From: Symsagittifera roscoffensis
Taxonomy: Eukaryota > Xenacoelomorpha > Acoela > Convolutidae
Direction: 5' to 3'
Length of the DNA: 64,000 nt
Assembly: GCF_963678635.1 (NCBI RefSeq)
Contig: NC_087067.1
Location: forward strand, 11,517,716 to 11,581,715
Numbering within the stretch: position 1 is the first letter of the stretch; the number at the start of each line of letters is the position of its first letter. The notes beneath the pieces are model-generated. The model did no database searches. It saw only the letters and a program-made list of their open reading frames with translations, and was not told the origin of the DNA. The translations under genes and the position numbers were made by a program. Of this stretch, positions 9,421-21,704 are shown piece by piece.

Positions 9421-10807
9421 GAAAAACATGGATTAAAGGAAAATTGAAATTGCTGCTGATCAAAAACTCACAATGTGCCGCTTATGTTGAAACACAGAAA
9501 ACCAGCAAAATCAGTGATGAACGACAACCTAGGAATGAATGGAGCCAAAAAATACAAGCTAGTGTACGGCAAAAAACTTGAAGGACAAGAATACTGAATC
9601 AGGGCAAAGCTCTTAATGTTTTTAACGCCCTTTGACGTATTTGAGGGCAGTCATCTCCTACACGCAGTTTCAAGTAGAATTAACTTTTTTGGCGACAGGT
9701 AAGACAAAAGTTTGATCAATGAGTTTGACTCAATTCCGTTTGGTTTAATTTTTTATCCGAGTTAAATTGCTCCCAGCGATGGTTGTAAGACTGCACAGGT
9801 TACCTGCCGTTTTGTTTTGAATATTCAGTTTCTAAATCCACATAACTTTTACGAAAATTAGTATAAGGTAAAGTACCTTCTTTATTTTTGTGTTTCAGTT
9901 TTTTCTTTTAAAAATTTTGTGGCAATGGTTTCTGTGCCTAATTGTTCAATTTAAGTTTGGCAGTGTATCTGTCTCATCTAGATGGCAGACCGGCAAAGCT
10001 TGAAGTTGATTTAGTGAAACGTTTATTGATTTAGTGTGAAGCTAACCACTTGATTTATTGAACGCTGATGCACTGATCTTTAACAATGATGGACTAAAAA
10101 ACATCAAAGTTTTCTGCTTATTTTTGCTTTTCTGAAAGCATTCAAGTGGATTTTTGGTTAATTTTTAGCTGAAAAAGTATAAATTAAGTTAAGGATGATT
10201 TAAATTTCAAAAAAAAATCTAATTTCTAGAGTTTGATTGCTTAGGGAAAAAGTTAATCTCGAAACTCTGCTTCATCTAAGATTTGCCTTTGCGTGTGTGT
10301 TCGCAAATTTATTTTTTCTTGAAACTTTTAAAAGCTACAATTATTTTGGTTGCGTTTTGTCAGTCAGGCTTGCTGAAAAAGAAAATTTTCAGGAACGAGA
10401 ATGTATTTTTATTTGATATAAAGATGAATTTATTTAGGTTTTCAAAGAGTTACCAGTAACGAATTTGGGCAAAAAATCTTGTTTGCAGAGCGTTAGTTAT
10501 TTCAAAAGTATTACCGAATATTTTAAGAAAACAAATTGGTAAACAAACCTAAAAAAAATAAAGCCGACGTCCAATAAGCTAGAAATTTCCGTCAAAAAAA
10601 CATTGGACAAAACTTCATGTAACGCCCACATAGGCTCCACGAGAGCTATAAATATAGTGCATGTAAAATAGTCTATAACATTTGAAAACTAAAAGGGCAG
10701 ACCTTAAGTCGACCACAGGGAAGCCGAATTACCATCAGTAGAAATTAAAATCAAAACTCTATAGTTTTGTTTACAAGGGTTGGAGTTCTAGATATAGTAT
10801 GAGTAGT
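9421..10807. other. AT-rich non-coding flank
   Basis: Only A/T tracts and short frames are seen. Nothing supports a gene here. Confidence 0.7.
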
Positions 10808-11007
10808 NNNNNNNNNNNNNNNNNNNNNNNNNNNNNNNNNNNNNNNNNNNNNNNNNNNNNNNNNNNNNNNNNNNNNNNNNNNNNNNNNNNNNNNNNNNNN
10901 NNNNNNNNNNNNNNNNNNNNNNNNNNNNNNNNNNNNNNNNNNNNNNNNNNNNNNNNNNNNNNNNNNNNNNNNNNNNNNNNNNNNNNNNNNNNNNNNNNNN
11001 NNNNNNN
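10808..11007. other. assembly gap, 200 N
   Basis: The run is exactly 200 N, the conventional size for a gap of unknown length. Confidence 0.99.
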
Positions 11008-13224
11008 GTTATCAAAACAAACAGACAGTCGAACAGTATGATAACCTTTTATCGTTTCATTTTCGGAAACGGTGTCGTTACTTGTTTCGAATTGTCCGAT
11101 ATATCTTCAGGATATTTTTAGGTATTTATTCTTAAGTTTTGAATCTTTTTATCCTTCCCATTAAAAGCATGAAGCGCGAAGACATTAAAAAATTTTCATC
11201 CTCTTCAACTTTTTTTGTGCTTAGCTGTTGAGTTGGTTGAAAAAATTGGTTAAAAAAACAGTGTAGAGCAGGAAAATTTATTCTCCATTATTATAATGAC
11301 CCTTCGAACCTTTTTGAAAATAGAATAAATGAATTCAGCGCATATTCATTATTTTACCGATCATAATTTGACGTTATTTCGATCACATGGCTGAACAATT
11401 CAAAAATAATGAAGAATGAGGAAAAAATTTTGTAATCCGCGCCATTTATATCTCATTATAATTTTATACCTGCTGGAAAACTGAACTGTTAGGACTGAAA
11501 ATGGGCGTTTTTTTTACAGAAAAAAGGTATATTTTGATCTAATCAACTTTAATATAATGTAAAAAAAACTAACGAAGGGAAAAATCCTGGATTTGGCTTT
11601 GAACAATTGAGTGAGATATCCTGTTTTTGACATTTTCGGTTGCGGTTGTGATTTTCAGTTGTGACTTATTACCCTTAAATTTCAGTACCAAATTATATAC
11701 ATTTTATACATACTGTTCTTGTTTTTGTTTGTTTCGAAAAAGGGCAGCGGTTTCTAGTGGGTGTTACAAATTACAGTTTATTATGCTTGCAGAGTAATTT
11801 TTAATCAATTTCTGGAAGTTCAACTCATCAGTTCTTGTTCGATCTCGATGATGAAGAAGCTCAAAAACAATTGTAATTAGTTATTTTCCCTAAATAATTT
11901 TTCGATGGCAACTAATTGCGTGTAAAAATGAAAAACCGATCAGTCTCGATGAAAAACTTTATGTTTCCATTTCAGATTTTAAGTTTCCATTTCAGTTTGT
12001 TGTTCCAAAAAATCAAGTGCCACAAATAATAAACGGAATCAGTTGAGTGATACATCACATTAGAGCAACTTCGAAAAAATTCAAAGTAAAAAGAAAACAG
12101 GTTTGAGTTTTTTGTCTAACTTTTTTCTAGTCTAATTTCAAGCACGTACTTCAAACGAGTAAGTGCTATAATGGGAAAAAGCGTTTATTTTAGCCGTCAA
12201 AAACATGTTTTTTTTTCACTTCACTAAGTGTTTTTTTGGCAACAAGAAGTTTTTATTCAAAAAAAGTCTGGAAATAATTTGCTATTAATTTTTTAATTCA
12301 TATTCGGACAAAAAACTGTCTGTCCAACAAGCCCAAGTTATGTTTTATCGAACAAGCCTAAGTTCGAGGCTTCCATTCAGACCTTCTTATGGTACCAATG
12401 CGTAATGCGACAACTCGCATTAAGAAACTTTTTTTTTTATTGTGAATTTATTGTGATCGGAACACTCTGTACTGAGCCAAGTATAGCAGCCAAGTATCTT
12501 TCTTCTGGTTTTGATATCGTTCTCATCAATGTAAAAGAATGAAAATTCCGGCTCGGAAGAGTTTTTTTCCACAAGCATCTTGTGTTTCCAAAGTGCGATG
12601 TAATCATTCGAATTATGTACAATCTCTCATCCCTTTTAGTGTTAATTAAAAAAAACACTTTTATATGAGTTCTTATCTATCATATGAGTTTCAATTTCAA
12701 AGATTTCGACGTTTTTTTGCTTTTTAAACTTTGGGACAAAATAAGTAAAACTTAATAATTTCAGAAAAAAATTATTAGCTTACTTTTTTAGAGAAATTAT
12801 ACTTCTTTAAGAAAAAAAACAAAGACTGAAAATTTCTTTTCTTGATATAATGTGCTCCTTGCACAACAACCTTGCTACTTTTGGTTAATCTTACTAAGAA
12901 CTAATTAGGACGGCGGTTTTTTCAGCCTTAGCTTATTGACCGCGTTAGTGAATTTGGTTTTCTTTATGCTCATCATTTGCAGAAAATTCATTCAATTTAT
13001 CAATTTTTTTATCACAGCTCCACAGCATTAAATCAAGGGCTCTGACTTTTAGACCGTTGGGCTAACAATTTGCCTGAATAGATATTTAGGCGTAAGACTG
13101 TTTTCTTCTTTGAACTTTTACTAATGCGAAATAACGCTTTGTGTGTTTGTTCAACATATTGGATCTCCCATGTACCAAAAAAAAATCTTTATTTCTAACC
13201 TTAAATAATTTACGCCTGGTCTAA
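11008..13224. other. AT-rich non-coding sequence
   Basis: No exon-like segment with splice sites was found. A short GC-richer patch at 12460-12610 contains no recognised motif. Confidence 0.6.
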
Positions 13225-13475
13225 ATTTTATTCTAATTTGAATTCTGGTTAGAAAATTTCTAAATCTAAGCTATTACTAATCAGAAAAAGCGTATTTCAA
13301 ATCTAACTTCTTTTTAGAATTTTTCCAAATCTAGGCTATTTCTAATCAGAAAAAGCTTATTTTAATCTAAAGGCTGTTCAGAAATTTTCTAAACATGGGC
13401 TATTTCTAATAAAAAAACCTTAATTCTTATCTAATTTCTGTTTAGAAATTTTCTAAATCTAGGTTTCTTAAAACA
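13225..13475 (+). repeat. minisatellite, about four copies of a 60-66 bp unit
   Basis: The unit is recognisable by TTTCTAAATCTAGGCTATTT followed by CTAATCAGAAAAAGC. Copies start near 13240, 13310, 13375 and 13435 and differ by substitutions and small indels. Confidence 0.8.
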
Positions 13476-13656
13476 ATTGACTTTTAAATATTCAAGTTTA
13501 AATTAGCCGAAAAAATTTAAATTTCCAGAAAATGTTATCTGCGACAGTTCATTAGAAGGCCAGTTTAGTGATGGTCGGAACAAGAGCCGAACTTGTCTTA
13601 GGGCAAAACTAGGAAAGTCCCGAATGCCCTCATAATTAATTAAAGACACGATTCAC

Positions 13657-13810
13657 CTTATTTATTTCCACGATACGAGCACAATATGCCTGTGCTGCGA
13701 TCAGGTTCCCGCCCTCGACCGCCATTGCAGCCAGACACGCCCACAGAGCACTGCCCTTTTCCGGGAATTGTTCCACGGAGACTGCGGGTTGCAATACCCT
13801 TTCGACTTTA
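13657..13810 (-). CDS. single internal exon, IFT80-like (intraflagellar transport)
   Basis: On the minus strand an acceptor (TTTTGTTTTAG) precedes 13810 and a donor (AAG then GTGAAT) follows 13657, giving a 154-bp internal exon that starts one base before a codon. It encodes 51 residues including SALWACLAAMAVEGG and a helical end RIVEINK. The LWACLAAMAV block followed by a helix ending in EI-x-KV recalls the C-terminal helical repeats of IFT80 (WDR56), a subunit of the IFT-B complex that moves cargo in cilia. This is from memory of the family, not a search. GC content is far above the flanks. No neighbouring exon of the same gene was found, so it may be a real exon of a gene with long introns or an orphan relic. 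Confidence 0.55.
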
Positions 13811-16800
13811 CTAAAACAAAAACAGTGAACAATGCAGATCGAAGTTTTTACTGAAACAAAAATTGAAATAAATCTAATATAAACTGCAAAAAGCGAGTTC
13901 AGATCAAATTTTTTGATCAAAATGCAGTTCCTGATTTAAAAATGTTTTGGCACAAATGAGTTACACTTGTACGATTGAAGATAGTTTCAATTGTACACTT
14001 GAAGATTTGCAGCTGCTTATCAGATATTGGTGAGTAAATTTTGACCAATGAAAACGGTTTAATAAAACGACAGTCTGCCCGCTAAACGCGAAACGCTAAA
14101 CGCTAAACGCTATCTGTCTTTTTTTTGTCTGATAAGTTGGGTTTGTCGGACTAATTAATCCAAAAAATGATGAGCTAAATTTTTTTAAATGATAATATCA
14201 AATTTCCTTGATATAAAAGACATTTTTAATATGCATGAAAAGGCTTTTTACTTTTTATTGGTACCGCTGAATGTGGAGAGACATTTTGAAATCGTGTGGG
14301 CTTCAGCTTTTTTATTTTCGTTTTTTCTTTTCCACTGAAAAACAGGCCCCATGAATAATCTTCAAATGGGTTTGATTGATACACCACATTAAAATTCTTT
14401 GATTGTTTGTGATTTGAGCGAAAGTTCAAATTTTTAGAAAAACTTTGTCTGTGTAATGTTTATAGTCAATTTTTATAACAAAACAAACTTGTGGAGCCAA
14501 AAAAACATAAATTTGTTCAATAAGACTCCTAGGTTGAAAACTCTTTAGTTTTTTTTCTATTTTTTGTTTTATCTTGCGAATCAATTAGTTTTGATTGTAA
14601 TAAAAAATTAGCAAAAATCATTGTAGTCAACTGAAGCTATGCTTAATGTCTCCAAGCTCAAATTTTGTCTTTTATCTCAGTTTTGAATGCTCATAAAATT
14701 ACTAATTTTTTCAAGTGATGAGAAAACAACGTTCTCTGAATTATGTTTTGAGACTATTGTGGTTAGAGCCTTCTGTGCTACTTGTGAAATGTGTTGCTCT
14801 GAGTTTTTTTACTAAAACCTGAAGAGTTTGTAATAATTTCCATGCATGTCTGAACTTTATTTTGAACCAATTACTGTCATGAATTTATTTATAATCGGAA
14901 ATACTTCAGAGTTTTTCAGAAGGATTATTGAACAATCCTCTTGAGCAAAACTCGGTTGGTATAGCCCCTGCATCAGAAAAACTTGGAAATCAGATCTGAG
15001 CTTCTTAAAATCTTGCTAGTTTCAGACTTTGTGCAGACATGGTCCATGTTCCGTTTGGACATGGACCTTTTTCAATTAGGACTTTATCACAAATGCTGAC
15101 CTTCTCAAGGCCAGTTTCATACCTAAAACATACATGGCCTTATCTGGCTAAGATCTGCTCGGATTTGACTCAGATTTGAACAGATCTGACCCTAGTATGT
15201 TCCAGGTCTGCATTTGTGAAAATTTCATACTTGCTTCAATCCTGAAAATAAGCAATTTTCACTTCAAGATTTTTGCAAGATTACTAGAAGTTTTCGACTT
15301 TCTTATTAAAGAATAATCTACGAATTCCTTAGAAAAACTGAAAAATATCCAAAACTCGGTTTTAAAAGCCAATTATGAAACAATTAAAATTTGAATATTT
15401 TTGTTTATAACAACAGGAAATGGAAATATACATTGAAAGCACAATGAGTTTTTAAGCAATCAATGAAATTTTGCGTATAACTATTACTCATCAGAATAAA
15501 AATCAGAATAAAAATTTAAATTTTTTTTGACAATTATCATCTCAAAGCAATTCTAGGCAAAGGGGAAAAGTAATTTAACTCATTAAATTAAGAGCCTATG
15601 AATCAAAAAATCAACTATCAATCATCCGTTTTTGATCTAAAATTATTGCAAAAGTTTCAAAAATTCACAATTAATTGTTTCAAAAAATTTCTCAAAGTAA
15701 AACTTTAGAACGATTGCCAATTCAATGGATATTTAGGACAGTGAACGAAAACATCATAGTTTTATTATTTTTATTATTATACATGTATGTTGCAGTTCTG
15801 GACAAATATGCAATCTCCTAACAAATGCCAGGTCTGAACTTGTGGTTCCAGCCAGTTCTGAACATATATGTTGCAAATCAGCTCAGATAAATCTTACAAT
15901 GAATGGGTTAACCGGGCATATCTGTATTTTCCTTTCTTTTCTGCACAGTAGATGATTGGATTGGAAAAATGGTTATATAGACCTTGTTTACAGGGTCCTT
16001 GAGGTTAAACCACTATTCTTAAAATCCTATAAAGAATTTACCAAATAAACCAAAAATTGTGCTGAAAGAATGTGTTTTGAGCACATACAAATGGTTAATA
16101 ACAGTTTTATTGCAAAGTGCACCATCTTTAACTCTATCAAAGATATTGTGAGACTGGAAACAAATAATCAACTTCTTTTCAAATAACTCAGGTGTTTTTC
16201 TTTACATGTAAGTATTGCTGGTTGCTGTGCAAGTAGCACAGAATGTTTCGACCGAATTCTTCAAAAACGTCAAAGTTTTTTTTCACAAAAAAGCATTAAA
16301 AAAGTTTCAAAAAACGAAACTCCAAAAAAATTTCATCGTGTGATAAAAGGTCCTAAGCTAATGTCTATAATGTTGAGCTTTTTGATAGTACAGCAGGCAT
16401 TTCTGACAACGTTTTTTGGCCAAAAAATACTAGCCAAGCGAGTAAAAAAAATAAAGCTCAAAGAAATCTAAAATTTGTTTTGAATTTTCGGAGGTTTTTG
16501 ATTTCAAGATGACCCCAAGAAATTTTGAGAACTATTTTTAATGGGTTGAAACAAAAGTTCCAGTCGTGATTAAAAATTTTTCTACTGTTTTAATCGCTCT
16601 ACTGTCCTTCGAATTTAGACGACAACTCAAAAACCTTAAGCAGATTTTTCGCGATGTTGCTGGTTATGGTTTTCATTTTGTAGTAATATAGTAAGGGAGT
16701 CTTTTTTCACCTAGGTTTTTTTCTTGTAAGTCTCATTTTCATTTTGATATCATTTATTTCCAAAAATTTTTGAAATCAAAAGAGTTTGCGGATCAATCTG

Positions 16801-18570
16801 TATCAAAGGAACTCTTATATTGGTTTCACCTAGCAAATGTTTTGTTTCAACTACCTGAGTTGCTTGACTCTATTTATAGTAAAACAGTGTTTCCTTAACT
16901 GTAAGGGCACTTTTTCATTTTTAATTGAAATATTTGAAAAAAAAGTAAATTCCATTTCAAACTACCACTGTTTTTTTTTCCAGTTTTCTAAAGTTTTTCT
17001 ATTTTTTGTTTTCTATTGACTGGTTCTATAGTTTCGAATCAAAATTTTTTAATTTCAACTAACTGACATGTTTACCAAAATTGCATTTTCTCAAAAAAAA
17101 AATAAAAGGCCGTTTTCAGTTCTTGCAATTAGTTTAGTTTTAAAAGCCGATACGGCAAATATATAAATTGCAGCAACAAAGTTTTTCGGAAATTTTTTTT
17201 GGAAGTTTGTTCAGAATTGAAGAATTCTTAGCTTAGATGCTTTTTCTGATGCCTTCTTTTTTGCTTTCTTTTTCTCTGCTCACATTCAGCTTAACTCTTT
17301 TGTTGACATTACTCCAAATATGTTTTTGAAGGCATATTATTTGACATGCTTTTTGGTTTCATCGGTCTACAAATTTTTGCTTTTTTTGTTTACTTTGCTT
17401 TCTAGGGTCTCTATATTTGCGAAACTGTAAACTTAATCTCATAATTGATAACAAAAAATGATATGCTGCTGGTTAATTTAACTCGTCAAATGCGGAATTT
17501 TTATGTAAATTTTGCTAATCACATGTCAATTCCTTGCCACTTTTTTTCCTTTTTTCATAAACTGCAAACTGCATTGCTCGCAATAAAAAATATTAAAACA
17601 ACGCACGGTGTTGATGAATCCACAACTTGTTGTTGTATGAGGATTTCACTCCCAAACCCATTTGCCATTTTATCACACGGCAACAGCTAGGCCTATTTAT
17701 GTTCCAATTAATGAGAAAACAATGGAGATTGTAATGGTTTTCATAGTGACTTCACTTTATATTTTCTAACCATATCTAAAAAAAGCAGTTTTGGTTTTTT
17801 TAAATTTTCATATCAGATTGGGAAAACAATTTAACTCAATACACAACTTGACACTTTTAGAAATCAAAAATTGGTTTTCTGTTTGAAACAATTTTTTTTG
17901 TCATATTTCGCCCTAAAAATTTAAATCAGTTTTGTTGCAATAAAAAGTTTTCGATTTAATTGTTCGAACTTAATTTTCAAAAAAGCGTTTTTAAACACTC
18001 CCCAATTTGAAAAATTATAAGATTCAGAGTTATTTATAGTAGAGCTATAAACTGAAAAAAACCTTGAACTGTGCCTCAACTGATTACATTGTTCGTTTTT
18101 TTATCACTCTCGTTTTCATTTTTCGTTTTTTTTTTCAAAGCTCAGGTTAGAATTTCTGATAATCTGATAATTGATTGGAACAAGTATATTTGTTTGCTAT
18201 GCATAAAAAATTTCGTCCACAAAAAATAAAAAAAACTGAAAAAAAAGTATTTTTGGGAGTTTTTGGACAAAATACTCCTGCAATATGTTGAAAAAATGAA
18301 TCAATAAAATCTACAAACTTTTTAGGAAATTTAATTTTCAAACCAGTTTTTCTCGACACCAAGAAAACTGTTTGAACAATTTTCAGTGTCGTTTAAATCA
18401 CGACAGAGGGAAAAGAGAGCTTTTATAGAGAAACTTTTCTGAATAATATATAATGCTATCGATTGAATCACAACTAAATGGTTTGTTTCATCGCTTGACC
18501 CATTCCAATATTGTGCGCCGTACCACATTTTGCGCTCAAAAAAACTAGAACACACTCGAATTTTAAAAAA
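13811..18570. other. AT-rich non-coding sequence with minor repeats
   Basis: No coding exon was recognised. There is a short run of AAACGCT heptamers at about 14085-14112. The motif CTGTGCAAGTAGCACAGAATG at 16226 recurs at 36347 and, inverted, near 32867, marking an interspersed family. Confidence 0.6.
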
Positions 18571-18728
18571 ACCTAAAACACACCCGAAGACTAAGCTTTG
18601 CCCAATTTTCTGTGGTTGAAACAAAAACTTTAGGTAGAACAGGTACAAAAACCTAAAACACACCCGAAGACTAAGCTTTGCCCTATTTTCTGTGGTTGAA
18701 ACAAAAACTTTAGGTAGAATAGGTACAA
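18571..18728 (+). repeat. tandem pair of an 80-bp unit
   Basis: ACCTAAAACACACCCGAAG and the following 60 bases occur at 18571 and again at 18651 almost unchanged. A diverged relative lies near 36890-36962, so the unit belongs to an interspersed family. Confidence 0.9.
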
Positions 18729-21334
18729 ATTAAAATTGAAAATGAACCTCAAAACAGAATCATATGCAGATGAGAAAATAAAGTATGAGACTTGCGTCAA
18801 CTAGGTTATATCTGCGTAAAAAAATGAACAGCAATTCGTTTTCCCAAATCAAATTTCGACGCTGAGTATATTGGAGAAACTATGGCTTAGGGTCCGTTTT
18901 TTAACGTTTATTTAGCCAGTTTTCATATTCTCAAGAAAAGGTCATAGATGTCAAGTGTGGTTTATCTTAAATCCTTTTTGTGAATTATCCGGATTCTTGA
19001 AAAAGTCAATAAAATTTTCTCAGTGTCAATAAACCTGGTTTGATTTTTTTAGTTTTCAGACTAATTTACTCGAAGTTAAATCAGAGCCTGAAATTTCAAT
19101 TTATTAGAATTTAACGCTATAGCTCTCGCTCGTTCTTGCATATTTTTCCACTTTTTTTTTTACTTTTCACTAGAAAAAACGTAATGACAAAAAATATCCA
19201 CGTTGTAAAAATTTTCTTGTCGGTTTCCATTTTTTTTGTTTCGAGTTGGTCGGTATATTATGTGCTGCATGTTCTTTAAAGTCAATTATGTTCTTTTTAA
19301 AGTCGATATAAGTTTTTTACCTAACCAAGACAAAAATGCAAAACTCTCAGAAACTAAACACAGATTTTTAATCAGTCGCGCACGGAGTAATTTTTTCCAG
19401 CGGGACTTAAAAAACAATTGTCGACCTTATTTAGGCCAGTCAATTTGAAGGCTTTGAACTATGTTTCTGGAGCGCACGTAAGAACTTTGACATCTGGAGC
19501 GCAAAATTTTCTGGAGCGCACATAAGAACTTTGACATCCACAATTGAAGGAGAGGGAATTTGCCATTCACTCATTGCGCTACCAGCATTCAATACTAGCT
19601 CTCATTTTTTTGCAAAAAGAGATTGTAAAGTAAATCCAAAAATTCAGTACTTGTACGTGTAATTATTCTTCTCTTGTAATCTCTCTTTTCGGCCAAATTA
19701 GTTTCGACCAGCTGAACCAAATCGGTAGCTACATTTTATAACCAACATCGATTAGGACAAAAATAACTGGCTGATCTCCCCAAAAAGGCCAAATAAACTA
19801 GATTTATAAGCTATAGGAGCTATAGGAGGAGGAGAGAAAATATAAAGCGACTTTTTTTTACCGCACTGAGAAAAGAGTTGTCGTTTTCAACTTCAACTTC
19901 AGCCTAAATAGATCGTACGGCGCAATCAGTCTTTTTTTTCACCTCTACCCTATTTTTTTTTAGCTGAGAATCGAGTTAAAGTCATATGTGCTGAAATAGG
20001 TTACCCTCTTCAAAAAACACCCTTATAGTATCTTAAAATAAATCTTCAACCCCTATAAAAGACTGACTAAGCAGTGCACTTTCTGAATTGTTAACCAGCT
20101 GGTCAAAAGATTTTTTTTAACCACGGCCGACTTTGATTTTACGCAAGAATGTTCTGATTTTAGGGATCAAAATGGTTCAAAAAGTCCAGTTACTGTAGTT
20201 TTACAACTTTTCTGTCAATACAATTGAATTGGCAGGGAATTGTAATAGTTTACAAAAGAAACTTGAAAAATTGAATTTGGTCTCTTTTGGTCGAAAAAAG
20301 AACTCCAATAATACTTTTGTTTCTGTTCAAAGGCAAAAAAGAGTCTTTTCAATTAATTTCAGTCTTTCTAAAACCTGGTCATATATATGCTATTTAACTA
20401 TTTACAAGCTGTTTTTTATTACACGGCTGAAAAATGGGAAAGGCAAATGCAAGAAGTCATAATAGTTTTAAATTTAACCAAAAAAAAAACTATTAGAAAC
20501 GTGCTGAAATAGGGATTTACTATCTCATTATTGTAATTAATAGGTTTCGGTTACCCTCTTCCCGGAAACTTAGCTTGTCCGTCGAACTTTTCCATTTTAT
20601 CCCCCAGCTTTCCGCCCAGTAGTTTCGTCTTACCAATAAAACACGTCTGATTGTATTGCTTTTGACAGGCTATTGTTTTTTTTTCATGCCAATTTTATAG
20701 CCTGCAGATAACAAGGAGCAAATGATCTATTCGAAGTGCACAAAACCATTAGAAAAATCTGGCACAGTCAAATAGATAAAAAAAAATTTTTTTTTCATTC
20801 AATAAGTGTCCAATTGTTTAGCGGCATTTCAAACCAACCCCAGCCACTTGTGTTTATTGATACCTGTAGGCTTATTTCTTTACATTTTGCTCATTTTTCT
20901 GACATAATTTAATTTTTTTTTTTACTTCAGGCAGACTCCGCATTCACCATTCTTTTCTTCTTATTTGTGGAATGAAAACTCAATTTTGTTAGCCGGTAGA
21001 TTTTACTCGGGAGCGGATGAGATTTTGAGACACGTAAAAATGGCATCAGACGACCGGTAATTGTTAAATTTTCTGCAATTTAAACGAATCAGGTGCCAAA
21101 TTTGACCCATCGATAACTTTACTGTTAACCAATCGTCTATTAAAGGAACGAAATGGCGCGACGGTTGCAATGACCCGAAAATAACCTAAATATTGACCAA
21201 ATTTATTATATACCTTTAGCCCGCAAGTAATATTTTTATAATGTTTAGCTTACCAAATATCTTATTTAAGCCAATTTTTCCATAAGCTAAAAATGTTTCC
21301 CAAAAAATCAAAAGGTTGAACAAAAAAGGAAACG
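18729..21334. other. AT-rich non-coding sequence upstream of the receptor gene
   Basis: No coding exon was seen. A 33-base string (TTCTGGAGCGCAC and onwards) is repeated at about 19466 and 19509. Confidence 0.6.
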
Positions 21335-21591
21335 CGTACCGCCCCTTTGGTAGATGTATCTAAAATTAATCTTACTTCTGAAAGTTTAACCTACTCAAAC
21401 TCCATTTTTAAATTCTGAAAGTTTAACTTAGTCAAGCTCCGTTTTTTTTAACTTTCTTCAGCTCATTATTTTTTCCTTCAGCTAACTTTGATTTCGACTT
21501 ACCAATCTTATTACTATACCAATACCCTCTATTCCCTGTCAAAAGTTCCACTTTTGCATTTAGATTACGCAGAAGCTGAGTCTAATCCAGA

Positions 21592-21621
21592 ATGACATTT
21601 ATGGAAATGAGTAGCTCATGA
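21592..21621 (+). promoter_or_regulatory. upstream open reading frame of nine codons before the receptor start codon
   Basis: ATG ACA TTT ATG GAA ATG, then AGT AGC TCA TGA, ends eight bases before the predicted start at 21629. It would act on translation only if the 5' UTR reaches this far, which the sequence cannot show. The same frame exists in copy 2. Confidence 0.4.
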
Positions 21622-21628
21622 CTCAAGT

Positions 21629-21704
21629 ATGGATCAACACTTATTCAGCCTTCTATCAGCTATCGACTTCTTTGTCATCCTGTCAGCATTCATAGTCGCA
21701 ACAG
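21629..21704 (+). CDS. receptor exon 1, signal peptide (copy 1)
   Basis: The exon starts at ATG with A at -3 and G at +4, a good initiation context. It encodes a hydrophobic leader of 25 residues with core LLSAIDFFVILSAFIVA. It ends with one base of the next codon before GTTTGT, and the exon at 29435 supplies the other two bases, so the phase fits. The hydrophobic leader, its place upstream and the matching phase support this as the first coding exon. Confidence 0.75.

Noticed and set aside
8956-9429. Minus-strand frame of 157 codons in the element's 3' region
   Set aside because: No start context, motif or splice support; it overlaps the probable R/U5 region read on the other strand.
10788-11041. 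Open frames spanning the first gap
   Set aside because: They consist almost only of N and carry no information.
9421-21334. Additional protein genes in the long AT-rich stretch
   Set aside because: Apart from the exon at 13657-13810, frames are short, AT-driven and without splice or motif support.
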